DNA of 64,000 nt from Erythrobacteraceae bacterium Alg239-R51 (GCA_947331495.1 CAMZOI010000003.1:62001-126000); one strand, 5' to 3'; shown: positions 32,244 to 42,060, counted from the stretch's first letter. Translations and numbers: made by a program. The notes: generated from the sequence alone by a model not told the origin.

Positions 32244-33634
32244 CGGACGCTGGATGGTGCATTCACGACCACCATCTTTTCTTCGCTCATATCGACCATC
32301 GTATAACCTATACCGCCTGTTCCGAGACCCGACTGACGACGTCCTGCGAACGGCATCCAGTCGACGCGAAATGCGGTATGATCGTTGACCATTACGGCTG
32401 ACGCGGCCAGCGTTTCGACGCAGTAATCGGCCCAGGACATTCGGTCGGAAAACACAGCCGCCTGAAAGGCGTAGGGAAGCGCGTTCGCTTGGCCGATCGC
32501 AGCATCGACGTCGTCGTATCCGTAAATGCAGACCACAGGGCCAAACACTTCCTTCTGCGATACATCGGCGTCGCACGGCGGATCGACAAGGACCGTGGGC
32601 TGGTAAAGGGTGGAACCCATGCGCTTACCCCCTGCGGCGAGCCTGGCGCCGCCCTGAACGGCTGCATCGACCCAGGATGCGACGCGGTCGACTTCGGCAG
32701 GACGAATGAGCGGACCGCATTGGGTTTCCGCTTTGGTCGGATCGCCCACAGTCAGCGCTTCTGCTCCCTCAGCGAGCTCGGCAGCGAAGTCCGGCAGTTC
32801 GGCGCGCGGAACGAACACGCGCTGCACCGAGACGCAGACTTGTCCAGAATGATAAAAGCCGCCTTTCAGGAGAGGAGGAATTACCTTGCCGCTTGCGACG
32901 CCCTCATCGACGAGGACCGGAGCCGCGCCACCGTGTTCCAGTGCCAGGCGGGTGCCCGGCGCCAGTTTGGAGCGGAGCATCCAGCCAACTCTGGCCGAAC
33001 CGATGAAGGAGAAAAATGCCGTCCGCGAATCGATGACCATTTGTTCGGCGACATCGTTCGAACATGGCACAAAGCGGCACCAGCGTTCATCGAGTCCGGC
33101 TTCATAAAGGATTTCGACGAAGCTCTTGCAGGAAAGGGGCGTGTCCTTGGCCGGTTTCACCAGAACAGGGCATCCGCTTGCGACTGCCGGTCCCACCTGA
33201 TGGGCGATCAGGTTCAGAGGATGATTGAAAGCGGAGATCGCCACGACCGGCCCAATCGGCTCACGGAAGGTATAGGCTTTGCGTCCTGCCCCCGCCTGCG
33301 TCAGGTCCATCGGGATTTCGCGCCCGCCGCTGGCGAACAATTCGTGTATGCACAATTCGACGCTCTGAATGGCGCGACTGGTTTCCACGCGCGCGTCGAC
33401 GATGGGTTTACCGCCCTCGAGCGCAATCTGCATTGCCAGTGTCTCCGCGCGCTCGCGCATCAGCCCGATGGCGCGCTGCAGGATGGCGATGCGTTCATGC
33501 GCGGGGAGCCGCGCTTGTCGGTCTTCGTGCAGCGCGCGCGCCTCGTCGAGCCAACGATCGACTTGCGGCCAGTCGACCAGCTCAACGCTGCCAATGCATT
33601 CCTGGTCGTAGGGATTGAGGACCTGCCACGTCAT
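32240..33634 (-). CDS. Aldehyde dehydrogenase family protein, 464 aa
   Basis: The catalytic cysteine is in SGQVCVS (about residue 270) and the general-base glutamate in LEHGGAA. The NAD-binding region contains NHPLNLIAHQVGPAVASG and a KPAKDTP stretch. ATG 33634 overlaps the TGA of the upstream acetolactate-synthase-like gene, so it is preferred over GTG 33643. The substrate aldehyde is unknown. Tight coupling to a TPP enzyme suggests that one makes an aldehyde or acyloin that the other oxidises (inference). Confidence 0.88.
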   Translation of the reverse strand: MTWQVLNPYDQECIGSVELVDWPQVDRWLDEARALHEDRQARLPAHERIAILQRAIGLMRERAETLAMQIALEGGKPIVDARVETSRAIQSVELCIHELFASGGREIPMDLTQAGAGRKAYTFREPIGPVVAISAFNHPLNLIAHQVGPAVASGCPVLVKPAKDTPLSCKSFVEILYEAGLDERWCRFVPCSNDVAEQMVIDSRTAFFSFIGSARVGWMLRSKLAPGTRLALEHGGAAPVLVDEGVASGKVIPPLLKGGFYHSGQVCVSVQRVFVPRAELPDFAAELAEGAEALTVGDPTKAETQCGPLIRPAEVDRVASWVDAAVQGGARLAAGGKRMGSTLYQPTVLVDPPCDADVSQKEVFGPVVCIYGYDDVDAAIGQANALPYAFQAAVFSDRMSWADYCVETLAASAVMVNDHTAFRVDWMPFAGRRQSGLGTGGIGYTMVDMSEEKMVVVNAPSSVR

Positions 33635-35271
33635 TGGGGACACTCCATCGCCTTGAGTTCATCGATCAGAACCTTGCGGTTCTCGGAGTAATCCACCGGC
33701 AAGTCGACAAGGTGAACGCCGCCGCTTTCAAACCCTTCATTCAAGGTCGGTACCAGTGCTTCGCTGCTTTCGATCCGGTGGCCCGTCGCACCATAACTCT
33801 TCGCATAGGTAACGAAGTCGGGGTTGGCGAAGCTCAGACCGTAATCGGGAAAGCCAAGTTCTTCCTGCTTCCACCGGATCATACCGTAAGCGGAATCATT
33901 GAGGATGAGTACGACGAGGTTGAGGCCGAGCCTGACCGCGGTTTCCACCTCCTGCGAATTCATCATGAACCCGCCATCGCCGCATACGGCGAGCACGCGG
34001 CGCTCGGGCGACAGCATCGCTGCCATCATCGCCGAGGGGAGACCCGCTCCCATCGTCGCCAGCGCGTTGTCGAGCAGAATCGTGTTCGGCTCATGCGCGA
34101 TATAGTTGCGGGCGAACCAGATCTTGTAGATGCCGTTGTCGAGTGCGACGATGTCGTCGCGGCCCATGACCGCCCGTACATCTGCAACGATGCGCTGGGG
34201 CACCATCGGAAAGCGGCCATCGTCGCTGCCTTGGCGGATGTGCGCCGCGATGTCCTCATGGACTTTGGCGTAGGCTGCCGGGTCACTAGGGTGTTTGCCG
34301 CGCAGCCGGTTTCCTAGTCGCTCGACAGATCCGGCAATATCGCCAATGACTTCCAGCTGCGGAAAATAGACCTGGTCGACCTCTGCGGCCTTGTAATTTA
34401 TATGGATAACGGTGCGTCCGTCAGGCTCCATGTAAAAGGGCGGTTTCTCGACCACGTCATGGCCGATATTGACGATCAGGTCTGCGCGATCGATGGCACA
34501 ATGAACATAGTCATCCGACGATAGAGCCGCCGTTCCCAGATACAGGGGGCTTGCCTCATCGAGCACTCCCTTGCCCATCTGCGTATTAAAAAACGGAAAT
34601 TGGGTATCGTCGACGAACTTTCGGAGCGCCTTGCAGGCGCTACGTCGGTTGGCCCCGGCACCAACCAAAAGCAGCGGGCGATCGGCGGCGAGAATTCGCT
34701 CGGCAGCTTCGTCTAGCGCGGCATCTCCGGCCACCGCATATTGGCGGGGGTGGGGCGCAACGACCGGTTCGGAGGTTTCTTCCTCGGCAATATCTTCAGG
34801 CAGTTCCAGCAGAACTGCACCGGGTCGCTCTTCCTGAGCTCTCCTGAAACCTTCGCGCACGAGCGAAGGAATGCGCTCCCCATTCACGATCTGCTTCGCC
34901 ATCTTGCACAAGGGAGTGAAAAGCGAGACAACATCGACGATCTGGAACTGCGCCTGCTTCGAGACCTTGATGGGTTTTTGGCCGGTTATCATGACCAGAG
35001 GGAAAGCGCCCAGAGCGGCATAAGCTGCGGGCGTCGTGAGGTTTGTCGCCCCTGGTCCCAGCGTGGCAAGGCATACGCCGGCTTTACCGGTAAGACGTCC
35101 ATAGGTTGCCGCCATGAACCCTGCCCCTTGCTCGTGCCGGGTAACGATCAGACGGATCGACGAGGTCCGCAGTGACTCCAGAAGATCGAGGTTTTCTTCG
35201 CCCGGAACCGCGAAGATATACTCGACGCCTTCGGCTTCCAACGCGGCGACAAGAAGATCGGATGCTTTCAT
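33631..35271 (-). CDS. Acetolactate synthase large-subunit-like TPP enzyme, 546 aa
   Basis: A TPP-dependent enzyme of the acetolactate synthase family: catalytic glutamate in TRHEQGAGFMA (about residue 47), the LATLGPGATNL region, and the TPP/Mg motif GDGGFMMNSQEVETA with ND about 27 residues later. No regulatory small subunit (ilvN) is nearby, so a catabolic or specialised role is more likely than branched-chain amino acid synthesis. It is the first gene of the overlapping als-ald-lspA operon. Confidence 0.88.
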   Translation of the reverse strand: MKASDLLVAALEAEGVEYIFAVPGEENLDLLESLRTSSIRLIVTRHEQGAGFMAATYGRLTGKAGVCLATLGPGATNLTTPAAYAALGAFPLVMITGQKPIKVSKQAQFQIVDVVSLFTPLCKMAKQIVNGERIPSLVREGFRRAQEERPGAVLLELPEDIAEEETSEPVVAPHPRQYAVAGDAALDEAAERILAADRPLLLVGAGANRRSACKALRKFVDDTQFPFFNTQMGKGVLDEASPLYLGTAALSSDDYVHCAIDRADLIVNIGHDVVEKPPFYMEPDGRTVIHINYKAAEVDQVYFPQLEVIGDIAGSVERLGNRLRGKHPSDPAAYAKVHEDIAAHIRQGSDDGRFPMVPQRIVADVRAVMGRDDIVALDNGIYKIWFARNYIAHEPNTILLDNALATMGAGLPSAMMAAMLSPERRVLAVCGDGGFMMNSQEVETAVRLGLNLVVLILNDSAYGMIRWKQEELGFPDYGLSFANPDFVTYAKSYGATGHRIESSEALVPTLNEGFESGGVHLVDLPVDYSENRKVLIDELKAMECPQ

Positions 35272-35338
35272 GGAATGGTTCTCGCATTGGTGAGGGCCTG
35301 GAGGCTGTCGGTGGCAGGTCTTCTGCTCGGCTACTGAT

Positions 35339-36928
35339 TCAGGCTGTGACGGTGAATTGCCCCATCATGCCGGCATCTTCGTGCTCGAGGATGTGGCAGT
35401 GGTACATGTAAGGCAAATCCGGGTCGGTGTAGTCCTCGAACCGCAAAAGGAGCCGCACGGTCTCGCCCGGATAGACGACGACCGTGTCCTTTAACCCCTG
35501 TTCCGCCGCCTCAGGTGCCCGGCCGTTCCGGTCGAGGATACGGAACTGCACATCATGAATGTGGAACGGATGCGCCATCATCGAGGCATTCTCGACCTGC
35601 CAGATTTCGGTGGTATTGACCCGCACTGTCTCGTCGATACGCTGCATGTCCATCGATTTGCCGTTGATGGTAAAACCGCCTCCACGCATCATGCGCATTC
35701 CCATGCCCATATCGAGAACGAAACGGCGCGTCCGGACCGCGTCGCCTGGATCGATCTGAGGCAAGGTAGCGAGCTGGCGCGGCATAGCGATCGCCCGCCT
35801 GCGGCTTGCGGCCGGCCGGATGTCCAGCACGGTAAAGCGACGCCTTTCATCCATCATACCGCCCATCATCCCATCGCGACGCTCCCGTTCGCCCATCATC
35901 CAATTGTCCACCGGCCGGTCGGAATCGCGCGTGGGTCCGGGCCCTCTCATTCCCCGGCCCCTATTTCCCATGCCCATGATTTCGAGCCCGTCCGCAAGCA
36001 GCGAAACCGGCCTTCCGTCGCTGACATCGACGATTACCTGCGCGCGTTCGCCCGGGGCGAGAACAACATTGTCGGTTGGCAGCGGCGCGGCGAGCAAACC
36101 GCCGTCGGTTCCGATCTGATGGAAGCTGCGGCCATCGTCGAACCCGAAACGGTAAAAGCGTGCGTTCGAGCCATTGACCAGACGCAGCCGAAGGCGATCA
36201 GACTTTGCTTCAAAGACGGGTTCGACGATGCCATTGACCAGCATCGTATCACCCATCATCCCCATCATGACATTGTGCATACGTGTGGAGTAAATGAGGC
36301 TTCCATCGCTCGCGAAAGCGCGGTCCTGAACGACCAGCGGTATATCATCGATGCCATAGTCGTTTGGAAGGTCGAGCGCCTCGCTCGCGCTGTCGCGGAC
36401 GTAGATCATTCCGGCCAGACCCTGATAGACCTGTGGCCCAGAGCGACGGTGCGCATGCGAATGATACCAGAACATCGATGCGCGCTGGCGGACATCGAAA
36501 CGCGCGGTCCAGCTGCCTCCTGGCTCGATCGGTTGATGCGGTCCGCCATCGGCGCGCGCAGGCAGATGAAAGCCGTGCCAGTGGACGGTCGCCGTTTCGG
36601 ATAGATCGCTCGTGACATTCATCCGCACCGTATCGCCCGCGTTCAGTTCAAGCGTGGGGCCGAGATAGGGCTGGTTGATGCCGATGGTTGGCGTTTCGAT
36701 CCCGTCAAAAAATTGCGAGACGCCGTGGCGCAGATTGAGATCGAAAACCCTCTCGCCGCCTTCTCGTTCGCCTGAATAAAGAGGAGGAATGAGAAGTTGC
36801 GAGCGTGCCGTTCCCGAAGCAAGCGTTGCTTTCTTGCCTATCAATAGGTCGCGCCCGGCATATGCGGCTATCCCCAATGCACCTGCGCCAAGCATCGCAC
36901 CGCCAAGAATGGAACGTCTGTCGATCAT
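35339..36928 (-). CDS. Multicopper oxidase, CueO/ferroxidase-like, 529 aa
   Basis: The N-terminus MIDRRSILGGAMLGAGALG has a twin-arginine-like signal. All copper motifs are present: HWHGFH, WYHSHAH, HPFHIHD and HCHILEHEDAGM. A methionine-rich insert (MGMGNRGRGM, then MMGGMMDE) near residues 330-370 is like that of copper-tolerance oxidases. It oxidises Cu(I) or Fe(II) in the periplasm. It follows an FTR1-type permease by 26 bases; in yeast such a pair (Fet3-Ftr1) imports iron. Either copper tolerance or iron uptake is possible. Confidence 0.9.
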   Translation of the reverse strand: MIDRRSILGGAMLGAGALGIAAYAGRDLLIGKKATLASGTARSQLLIPPLYSGEREGGERVFDLNLRHGVSQFFDGIETPTIGINQPYLGPTLELNAGDTVRMNVTSDLSETATVHWHGFHLPARADGGPHQPIEPGGSWTARFDVRQRASMFWYHSHAHRRSGPQVYQGLAGMIYVRDSASEALDLPNDYGIDDIPLVVQDRAFASDGSLIYSTRMHNVMMGMMGDTMLVNGIVEPVFEAKSDRLRLRLVNGSNARFYRFGFDDGRSFHQIGTDGGLLAAPLPTDNVVLAPGERAQVIVDVSDGRPVSLLADGLEIMGMGNRGRGMRGPGPTRDSDRPVDNWMMGERERRDGMMGGMMDERRRFTVLDIRPAASRRRAIAMPRQLATLPQIDPGDAVRTRRFVLDMGMGMRMMRGGGFTINGKSMDMQRIDETVRVNTTEIWQVENASMMAHPFHIHDVQFRILDRNGRAPEAAEQGLKDTVVVYPGETVRLLLRFEDYTDPDLPYMYHCHILEHEDAGMMGQFTVTA

Positions 36929-36954
36929 ATCGCTTTCCTGCGACCGGAGCGCCG

Positions 36955-38895
36955 CTAGCCGGATTCGGCTTGCGGCGTCCGCACTTGCAGGCCTTTCGTT
37001 CTGTTGCGCCAATAACCCAGCGTGATCAGGGCGAGTGTGAGGATTTGCGCTGCCACCGGCTCGAGTGCTGGTGCAATGCCCAGAATCGGAACGCGGGGCA
37101 GGTCCGGAAGCGGGGTGATGCCCAGCAGACCGGCTTCCTGGAGGCCCGAAATGCCCTTCCCGGCCAGAACGACGGCAAGAATGCCGATCAGGATCGAGCT
37201 GTACGCGAAGAAGGTTCCGATCGGCAGTCGGCGGCTGTAGCGCAGCATCGCCCAGGCGATTAGTCCGAGCAACACGACTGCGGAGGCGGCGCCGCCGAGA
37301 ATTGCGTCGGCATGCCCCTGAGTCCAGAGCGCCGCGAAGAAGAGAATCGTTTCAAAGACCTCCCGATAAACCACCAGAAACGCCAGCCCGAACAGAAACC
37401 ATGCGGACCTGCGCGAGAGAGCGTGCTGCATGGTTTTCTGGATATAGCGTTGCCATTCGCCGGCCTGCGACTTGCCGTGCATCCAAATACCGACCGACAG
37501 CAGGACGAGCGCGGCAAAAAGCGATCCGAACCCCTCTACGAGTTCACGGCCTGCTCCACTTATGCCGATCAGGTAAGTCGCTGCCACCCAAGTCAGGCCA
37601 CCGGCGACAAGGGCCGACAGCCATCCGCCATGGACGAAGGGCAGAACTTCCGTTCTCTCGGCCTTGCGCAGGAACGCGATCATCGCGATCACGATCAGCA
37701 ATGCCTCGAGCCCTTCGCGCAACAGGATCGCAAAGGCTCCTGCGAATGCCGACGCCTCACTGGCATTGTCCGGGGCGAGGACCGTCTCGGCGCGGTAGAA
37801 AAGAACGTCGAGCGCATTCACCCTTTGGGCGACGGCGGCCAGCGGATCCCCGCGACCTATTGCCGCTCGAAGCTCCGCCATGCCGGTTTCGACAGATGCG
37901 AGCAGGTCTGCATCGCGCGTGCTTAAAACGGCTTCCAATGGTTCGAAGCCATCCAGATAGGCCGAGAGTGCGAGTTCGCGCGCTTCGGCCTCATTACCCG
38001 CTTCGTAAGCGGCAAGACTTTGCTGCAAGCGTTTGCGTGCCAAAGCGAGTGAGCCGGTCGTATCGCTCGCCATGGCTTCGGGATGAGCCCGCAAATAGGC
38101 CATAACGGCATCGGCACGCTCGGTGCTGATCGCCTCGCCAAGGGTTGCCGGCGTAAGGCCGGATAGAGCGGCGAGGTCAGGAATACGCGCCCGGATTTCC
38201 GGATCGTCGTTCCAGATCCGTCTGCCGCGCTCCACATCCTCAAATGCGATCGACCCTGAATAGTAGGCCAGGCTCCAGCGATCTTCCGCCCCGAGATCGG
38301 AAAAGCCCGGCATGGCCGTTCCCTCCAGACCCTGTCCAATGACCTGGTAGAGCGCGAAAGCGCTTCGCTCGCGGGCACGGACGACGTCGTCGAACGCGAT
38401 TGGCGGGGGATCGAGTCCCTCTGCCGCGGGGCCGTCGCCTCCTCCGCTCACGCCATGACAGCTTGCGCAGTTCTGGGCGTACAGCGCGGCACCTCGCGCG
38501 AGGTCGGGTGCCGCCTCGGGAGCAAGCGGAACGGGAAACGCCGCGATCAGCTCGCTTGCCAATCTGCGCGCGTCTCGTGCGACGACAGCAGGCTCCACCT
38601 TCGTCGAGATTGACTCGACGAGAGCCTCTGCCTCCGCAACCAGCTGGGCACGGTGCGCGTTTGCGGGCAGGGCAGCCATGCGTTCGGCTACCGAGGCAGA
38701 AAATTCCTGCATTTCGGCATACTCCAGCTCGTTCGTGACTTCACCGCCGCTAACGGCTTCGGTGTAATCCACGGCGATGTAATCGAGCAGGCGCCAGGTC
38801 GTCTGAACCGCGTCATGCGTGCCTGCAGAAGCGGGCATTGCGACTGCGATCGACAGGAAAGCGATCAATTGGACCGCAAAAGCACGTAGCGTCAT
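36955..38895 (-). CDS. Cytochrome c-FTR1 iron permease fusion, 646 aa
   Basis: A signal peptide (to about residue 24) is followed by a helical domain, a c-type cytochrome domain with CASCH at 143-147 and a second helical linker. From about residue 380 comes the FTR1 permease with REGLEALL (about 390) and REVFE (about 508), the glutamate motifs that carry iron. Seven or so membrane segments are seen. The cytochrome could pass electrons from iron oxidation. It overlaps the upstream CDF gene by four bases and is followed by the multicopper oxidase. Confidence 0.88.
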   Translation of the reverse strand: MTLRAFAVQLIAFLSIAVAMPASAGTHDAVQTTWRLLDYIAVDYTEAVSGGEVTNELEYAEMQEFSASVAERMAALPANAHRAQLVAEAEALVESISTKVEPAVVARDARRLASELIAAFPVPLAPEAAPDLARGAALYAQNCASCHGVSGGGDGPAAEGLDPPPIAFDDVVRARERSAFALYQVIGQGLEGTAMPGFSDLGAEDRWSLAYYSGSIAFEDVERGRRIWNDDPEIRARIPDLAALSGLTPATLGEAISTERADAVMAYLRAHPEAMASDTTGSLALARKRLQQSLAAYEAGNEAEARELALSAYLDGFEPLEAVLSTRDADLLASVETGMAELRAAIGRGDPLAAVAQRVNALDVLFYRAETVLAPDNASEASAFAGAFAILLREGLEALLIVIAMIAFLRKAERTEVLPFVHGGWLSALVAGGLTWVAATYLIGISGAGRELVEGFGSLFAALVLLSVGIWMHGKSQAGEWQRYIQKTMQHALSRRSAWFLFGLAFLVVYREVFETILFFAALWTQGHADAILGGAASAVVLLGLIAWAMLRYSRRLPIGTFFAYSSILIGILAVVLAGKGISGLQEAGLLGITPLPDLPRVPILGIAPALEPVAAQILTLALITLGYWRNRTKGLQVRTPQAESG

Positions 38896-39554
38896 TTGGA
38901 GGCGGCCTTTCCGAGAGCCGAAACATGCTGCGCGCGAAGTTCCTCGGTGGCACGCCGGACAATAAGATAGGCCGAATGCAGGAAGATCAGTGCGATCACC
39001 GCTGCGACCAGCAGATCGGGCCAGGCTTGCCCGGTCCAGGCGACCAGGGCAGCAGCGATGATCACTCCGACATTGGCGATCGCGTCATTGCGGCTGAACA
39101 GCCAGATCGCGGATACATGTGCGTCGCCTTCGCGAAACCGCATCAGCACAAGCGCCGCCGCGATGTTGACTATCAAGGCTGCGACGGCGATCCCGCCCAT
39201 CAAGCCGGCTTCCGGCGCGACCGCGTTAAGCGATCGCCAGACCGCCAGACCGATCACTCCGAGGCCTAGTACGCCCAGAAACAGCCCCTGTGCCAGCGCG
39301 ACCCGGGCGCGCGTGCGGGCAGTCCACGCAAGAGCAAGGATGCCGATGAGCGTGATCGATCCATCGCCGATGAAGTCGAGAGCGTCGGCCTTGAGCGCTT
39401 GGCTGTCCGCCAGAAACCCGCCGAAGGCCTCGAAAACGCCAAAGCCCAGATTGAGCAATACGACGATCCAAAGGGCGCGGCGATAGGCGGGGTCTGCGCC
39501 TGCTCTTTGCGTATCGCCTGTGCAGCCGCAATCCGATGTTTCGTTATTCGACAT
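38892..39554 (-). CDS. Short CDF-type cation transporter, 220 aa
   Basis: A six-helix CDF core without cytoplasmic domain, with an N-terminal CGC motif (SDCGCTG). The TM2 motif is DALDFIGD (D for the usual H) and TM5 reads FSRND (F for H). It is the first gene of an operon with the FTR1 permease and the oxidase, and faces a MerR regulator gene across an operator with 19-base spacing. This makes metal-induced expression and export of a divalent metal (zinc, cadmium, iron or cobalt) likely. Confidence 0.88.
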   Translation of the reverse strand: MSNNETSDCGCTGDTQRAGADPAYRRALWIVVLLNLGFGVFEAFGGFLADSQALKADALDFIGDGSITLIGILALAWTARTRARVALAQGLFLGVLGLGVIGLAVWRSLNAVAPEAGLMGGIAVAALIVNIAAALVLMRFREGDAHVSAIWLFSRNDAIANVGVIIAAALVAWTGQAWPDLLVAAVIALIFLHSAYLIVRRATEELRAQHVSALGKAASK

Positions 39555-39561
39555 GAGGCAT

Positions 39562-39592
39562 TAGGTAACACCTCTAGCAACTGTAGGAGCAA
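39562..39592 (-). promoter_or_regulatory. MerR-type promoter/operator of the CDF-FTR1-oxidase operon
   Basis: On the minus strand TTGCTC (39587-39592) and TACCTA (39562-39567) are separated by exactly 19 bases, the long spacing that MerR proteins correct on binding metal. The spacer holds the imperfect dyad CTACAGTTGCTAGAG. It lies between the divergent MerR gene and the CDF gene. Confidence 0.75.
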
Positions 39593-39640
39593 GCCAAAAT
39601 TGCGAATGGTTCGCGGTTTCGGAGCTGGAGGAGTGAGTTC

Positions 39641-40054
39641 ATGCTTATCGGAGGTCTTTCGAAGGCGACGGGCACCAAGGTCAATACGATAAGGTTTTAT
39701 GAGGATATCGGACTGATGCCCGAAGCCGCGCGTACGGCAGCGGGGCAGCGAACCTACAAAGAGCAGGACGTCGAGCGCCTTTCCTTTATTCGGCATGCTC
39801 GAAAATTGGGGTTTTCGATCGATGAAACACGCTCGCTTTTAAGCGTGAAGGCGAGACCGGATCAGAGCTGTGACGAGGCGGGTGACATCGCTTTGCGGCA
39901 CCTTCGAGCCGTGGACGAGCGCATCAGTCGGCTACAAGCGCTTCGTTCCGAACTGAGAAGTGTGGTCGCGGCCTGCACGGGCGGCGAGGTTTCCGAATGC
40001 AAAATCATCGAAACGCTTTCTCGAAACCCAGCCGCCTCTTCCGCGGGTCGCTGA
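39641..40054 (+). CDS. MerR-family metal-responsive regulator, 137 aa
   Basis: The winged-helix N-terminus LIGGLSKATGTKVNTIRFYEDIGLMP is typical MerR. Cysteines in DQSCDEAGD (about residue 76) and in ACTGGEVSEC (about 112-120) correspond to metal ligands of the ZntR/CadR/PbrR group. It lies divergent from the CDF-FTR1-oxidase operon and probably activates it when metal is bound. The peroxiredoxin dyad at 31626-31640 shares its operator core. Confidence 0.9.
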   Translation: MLIGGLSKATGTKVNTIRFYEDIGLMPEAARTAAGQRTYKEQDVERLSFIRHARKLGFSIDETRSLLSVKARPDQSCDEAGDIALRHLRAVDERISRLQALRSELRSVVAACTGGEVSECKIIETLSRNPAASSAGR

Positions 40055-40384
40055 CGCGAAAGCTATAATGGGACTATGGACACCGAACCCAGACAGCAAA
40101 AAAAGTGCTTGCACCTCCAGTCGCTGGAAGCGTTATCATCGTGATAATCCAGATTCTGATGTCGTGATCTAGGATTGGATGGCTGATTATGACGGAACTT
40201 GGGTAATTTGAATATTAATCAGCTTTCGCCTTATAAGAACGCTGCATTCATTCCATGGAATTTGGTCGAAAAAGAAACTACTCGAACAATATTCATTGTC
40301 CGGACGCTTCGTGACAATATCACATTACAGCAACCGAGAAGATTTTTGTTTCAACTTTCGTTTCACCTTGTTAGGGGCCACAGG
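40055..40384. other. AT-richer intergenic region before the Czc operon
   Basis: About 330 bases, visibly poorer in G and C than the surroundings (for example 40195-40350). It probably contains the promoter of the Czc operon. A GTAATTTGAATATTAATC stretch is present, but no dyad or clear -35/-10 pair was found. Confidence 0.45.
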
Positions 40385-40732
40385 ATGTTCGATCTGAACG
40401 CCTTGATTCCCGTCAGGATTGTCGCCGCCCTTTTGGCGGTCGCAGCGCTGATGGCGTCTCCGGCGGTCGAAGCAGCGCAATGTGCGGACGAGCTGTCAGA
40501 AATAGCCTATTCGGTCCAGATGTTCGACATTGATGCGGACGAGAGCCCGCAAAACGAAAGCCCGGAGCAGCAGGAATGCGCCCACGGGCATTGCCATCAC
40601 GTCGCCGCAGCACTGAAATCGAAGCTTTTAAACGACATGCCCGACCGGCTTAACATCACGGTTGGGTCGCATATGGCCGAAGAATTATTCGGCGATGCGA
40701 GCAATTTACCCAAACGCCCTCCTCGCGCCTGA
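40385..40732 (+). CDS. Exported small protein heading the Czc operon, 115 aa
   Basis: The start at 40385 gives a signal peptide (MFDLNALIPVRIVAALLAVA through ASPAVEAAQ). The mature protein has a His/Cys patch CAHGHCHHV near residue 62. Small His-rich exported proteins (CzcI/CopL-like) often precede CBA efflux genes and may bind or sense periplasmic metal. It is 63 bases upstream of the outer-membrane factor gene. Confidence 0.65.
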   Translation: MFDLNALIPVRIVAALLAVAALMASPAVEAAQCADELSEIAYSVQMFDIDADESPQNESPEQQECAHGHCHHVAAALKSKLLNDMPDRLNITVGSHMAEELFGDASNLPKRPPRA

Positions 40733-40795
40733 CGACCGTCACTGCGCTGCTTGACGCAGCGCATTTCGATTTGTCAGCAGAGAGAGTTTTGAAAA

Positions 40796-42049
40796 ATGCC
40801 AGCCATCAAATGGCGAGGGGCCCTGATAGCAGGGCTAACCCTCGCCGCAATTGTCACGCCTGTGGCAGCGCAGGAGCGGGAGCTTCTGACGCTCGACGAG
40901 GCGTTGGGCCGGACAGGCGTGGTTGCCGAACCCGCTAACACCGAGTTAAACCCGCGCATCGTCGGCCCTCGAGCGGAAGCCGAGGCGGCGCAGGCTCTTG
41001 TCGGACAGGCGCGGTTGCGGCCCAACCCTGAAATATCGCTCGAGGTCGAGAACATCGCCGGGAGTGGGGCCTTCTCCGGGCTAAGCGCCACCGAATATAC
41101 GCTTGCTGTCGGACAGCGGCTCGAACTTGGAGGTAAACGCGGCACACGCGTCGAGGCTGCCCGGGCGCAGGCACAGCTGGCGGATCTGCGGGCTGACCTT
41201 GCGGGGGCCGAACTCGGATTTCTTGTCCGTGAACGCTACGTAGCAGCGGCTGCAGCAGCCTCGCGCGTCGAACTGGCCCTCGATGTGGTTGAGCGAAACG
41301 AAGAGCTCGCCCGCATTGCCGGTCTCCTCGTAGAAGTCGGGCGCGAGCCCCCGCTCCGTGCTCTTCGGGCCGAAGCGGCCTTGGCGGAAGCGCAAGCCGA
41401 ACTTCAGGCCGCCGAAGCGACAAGTCTTGCAGCCCGAACGGCCCTCGCCTCGCTATGGGGCGATCAGGGGGCGCCGCCGCTTGTTCCGAGCAGGTTCCCC
41501 GGGATCGAACCGCCCGGTGCTGTAATGGCGACAGCAAGCGGTCTGCAATTGCGAGTGGCGCGTGCGGAAAGCACCGCCGCCGCCGCCGAGATCGATCGTG
41601 AGCGCAGCCTGCGCATTCCCGATCCCGTCGTTTCCGCCGGTGTTCGACGCTTCGAGGAAAGCAATGACAGTGCCTTTCTTCTCGGTGTCTCGATCCCGCT
41701 TCCCTTCTTGAATCGTAATCAGGGCAATATCGCTGCAGCCGAAGCAAGGCTGCGCGCCGCCAATGCTCGCGAGGCTGTAGCGTTGGCCGATTTCGAGCAA
41801 GCCGTGACGCGCGCACGATCGCAATATCTTGCTGCCGAAGCGCGCGTCGAGACGCTTTCCACGACATCACTCCCCCAGGCCGAGGAGGCTCTTCGGCTCG
41901 TCCGCATCGGTTATCGCAATGGCCGTTTTCCGTTGATCGAAGTGTTGAGCGCAGCCGAAGCGCGCGATGCCATTCGCGAGGCGTTGATTGCTGCGCAAGA
42001 AGACCGGGGACAAGCTGCCGCCGAACTGATCAGGCTGGCCGCACAATGA
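40796..42049 (+). CDS. czcC: Outer-membrane efflux protein, CzcC/TolC type, 417 aa
   Basis: A signal peptide (about residues 1-22), then long amphipathic helices of two TolC repeats, with PEISLEVENIAGSGAF and AVGQRLELGGKRGTR typical of the CzcC group. It forms the outer-membrane channel of the CBA metal pump. The stop overlaps or abuts the adaptor gene. Length equals the family norm. Confidence 0.9.
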   Translation: MPAIKWRGALIAGLTLAAIVTPVAAQERELLTLDEALGRTGVVAEPANTELNPRIVGPRAEAEAAQALVGQARLRPNPEISLEVENIAGSGAFSGLSATEYTLAVGQRLELGGKRGTRVEAARAQAQLADLRADLAGAELGFLVRERYVAAAAAASRVELALDVVERNEELARIAGLLVEVGREPPLRALRAEAALAEAQAELQAAEATSLAARTALASLWGDQGAPPLVPSRFPGIEPPGAVMATASGLQLRVARAESTAAAAEIDRERSLRIPDPVVSAGVRRFEESNDSAFLLGVSIPLPFLNRNQGNIAAAEARLRAANAREAVALADFEQAVTRARSQYLAAEARVETLSTTSLPQAEEALRLVRIGYRNGRFPLIEVLSAAEARDAIREALIAAQEDRGQAAAELIRLAAQ

Positions 42050-42060
42050 GGAATACCAAA

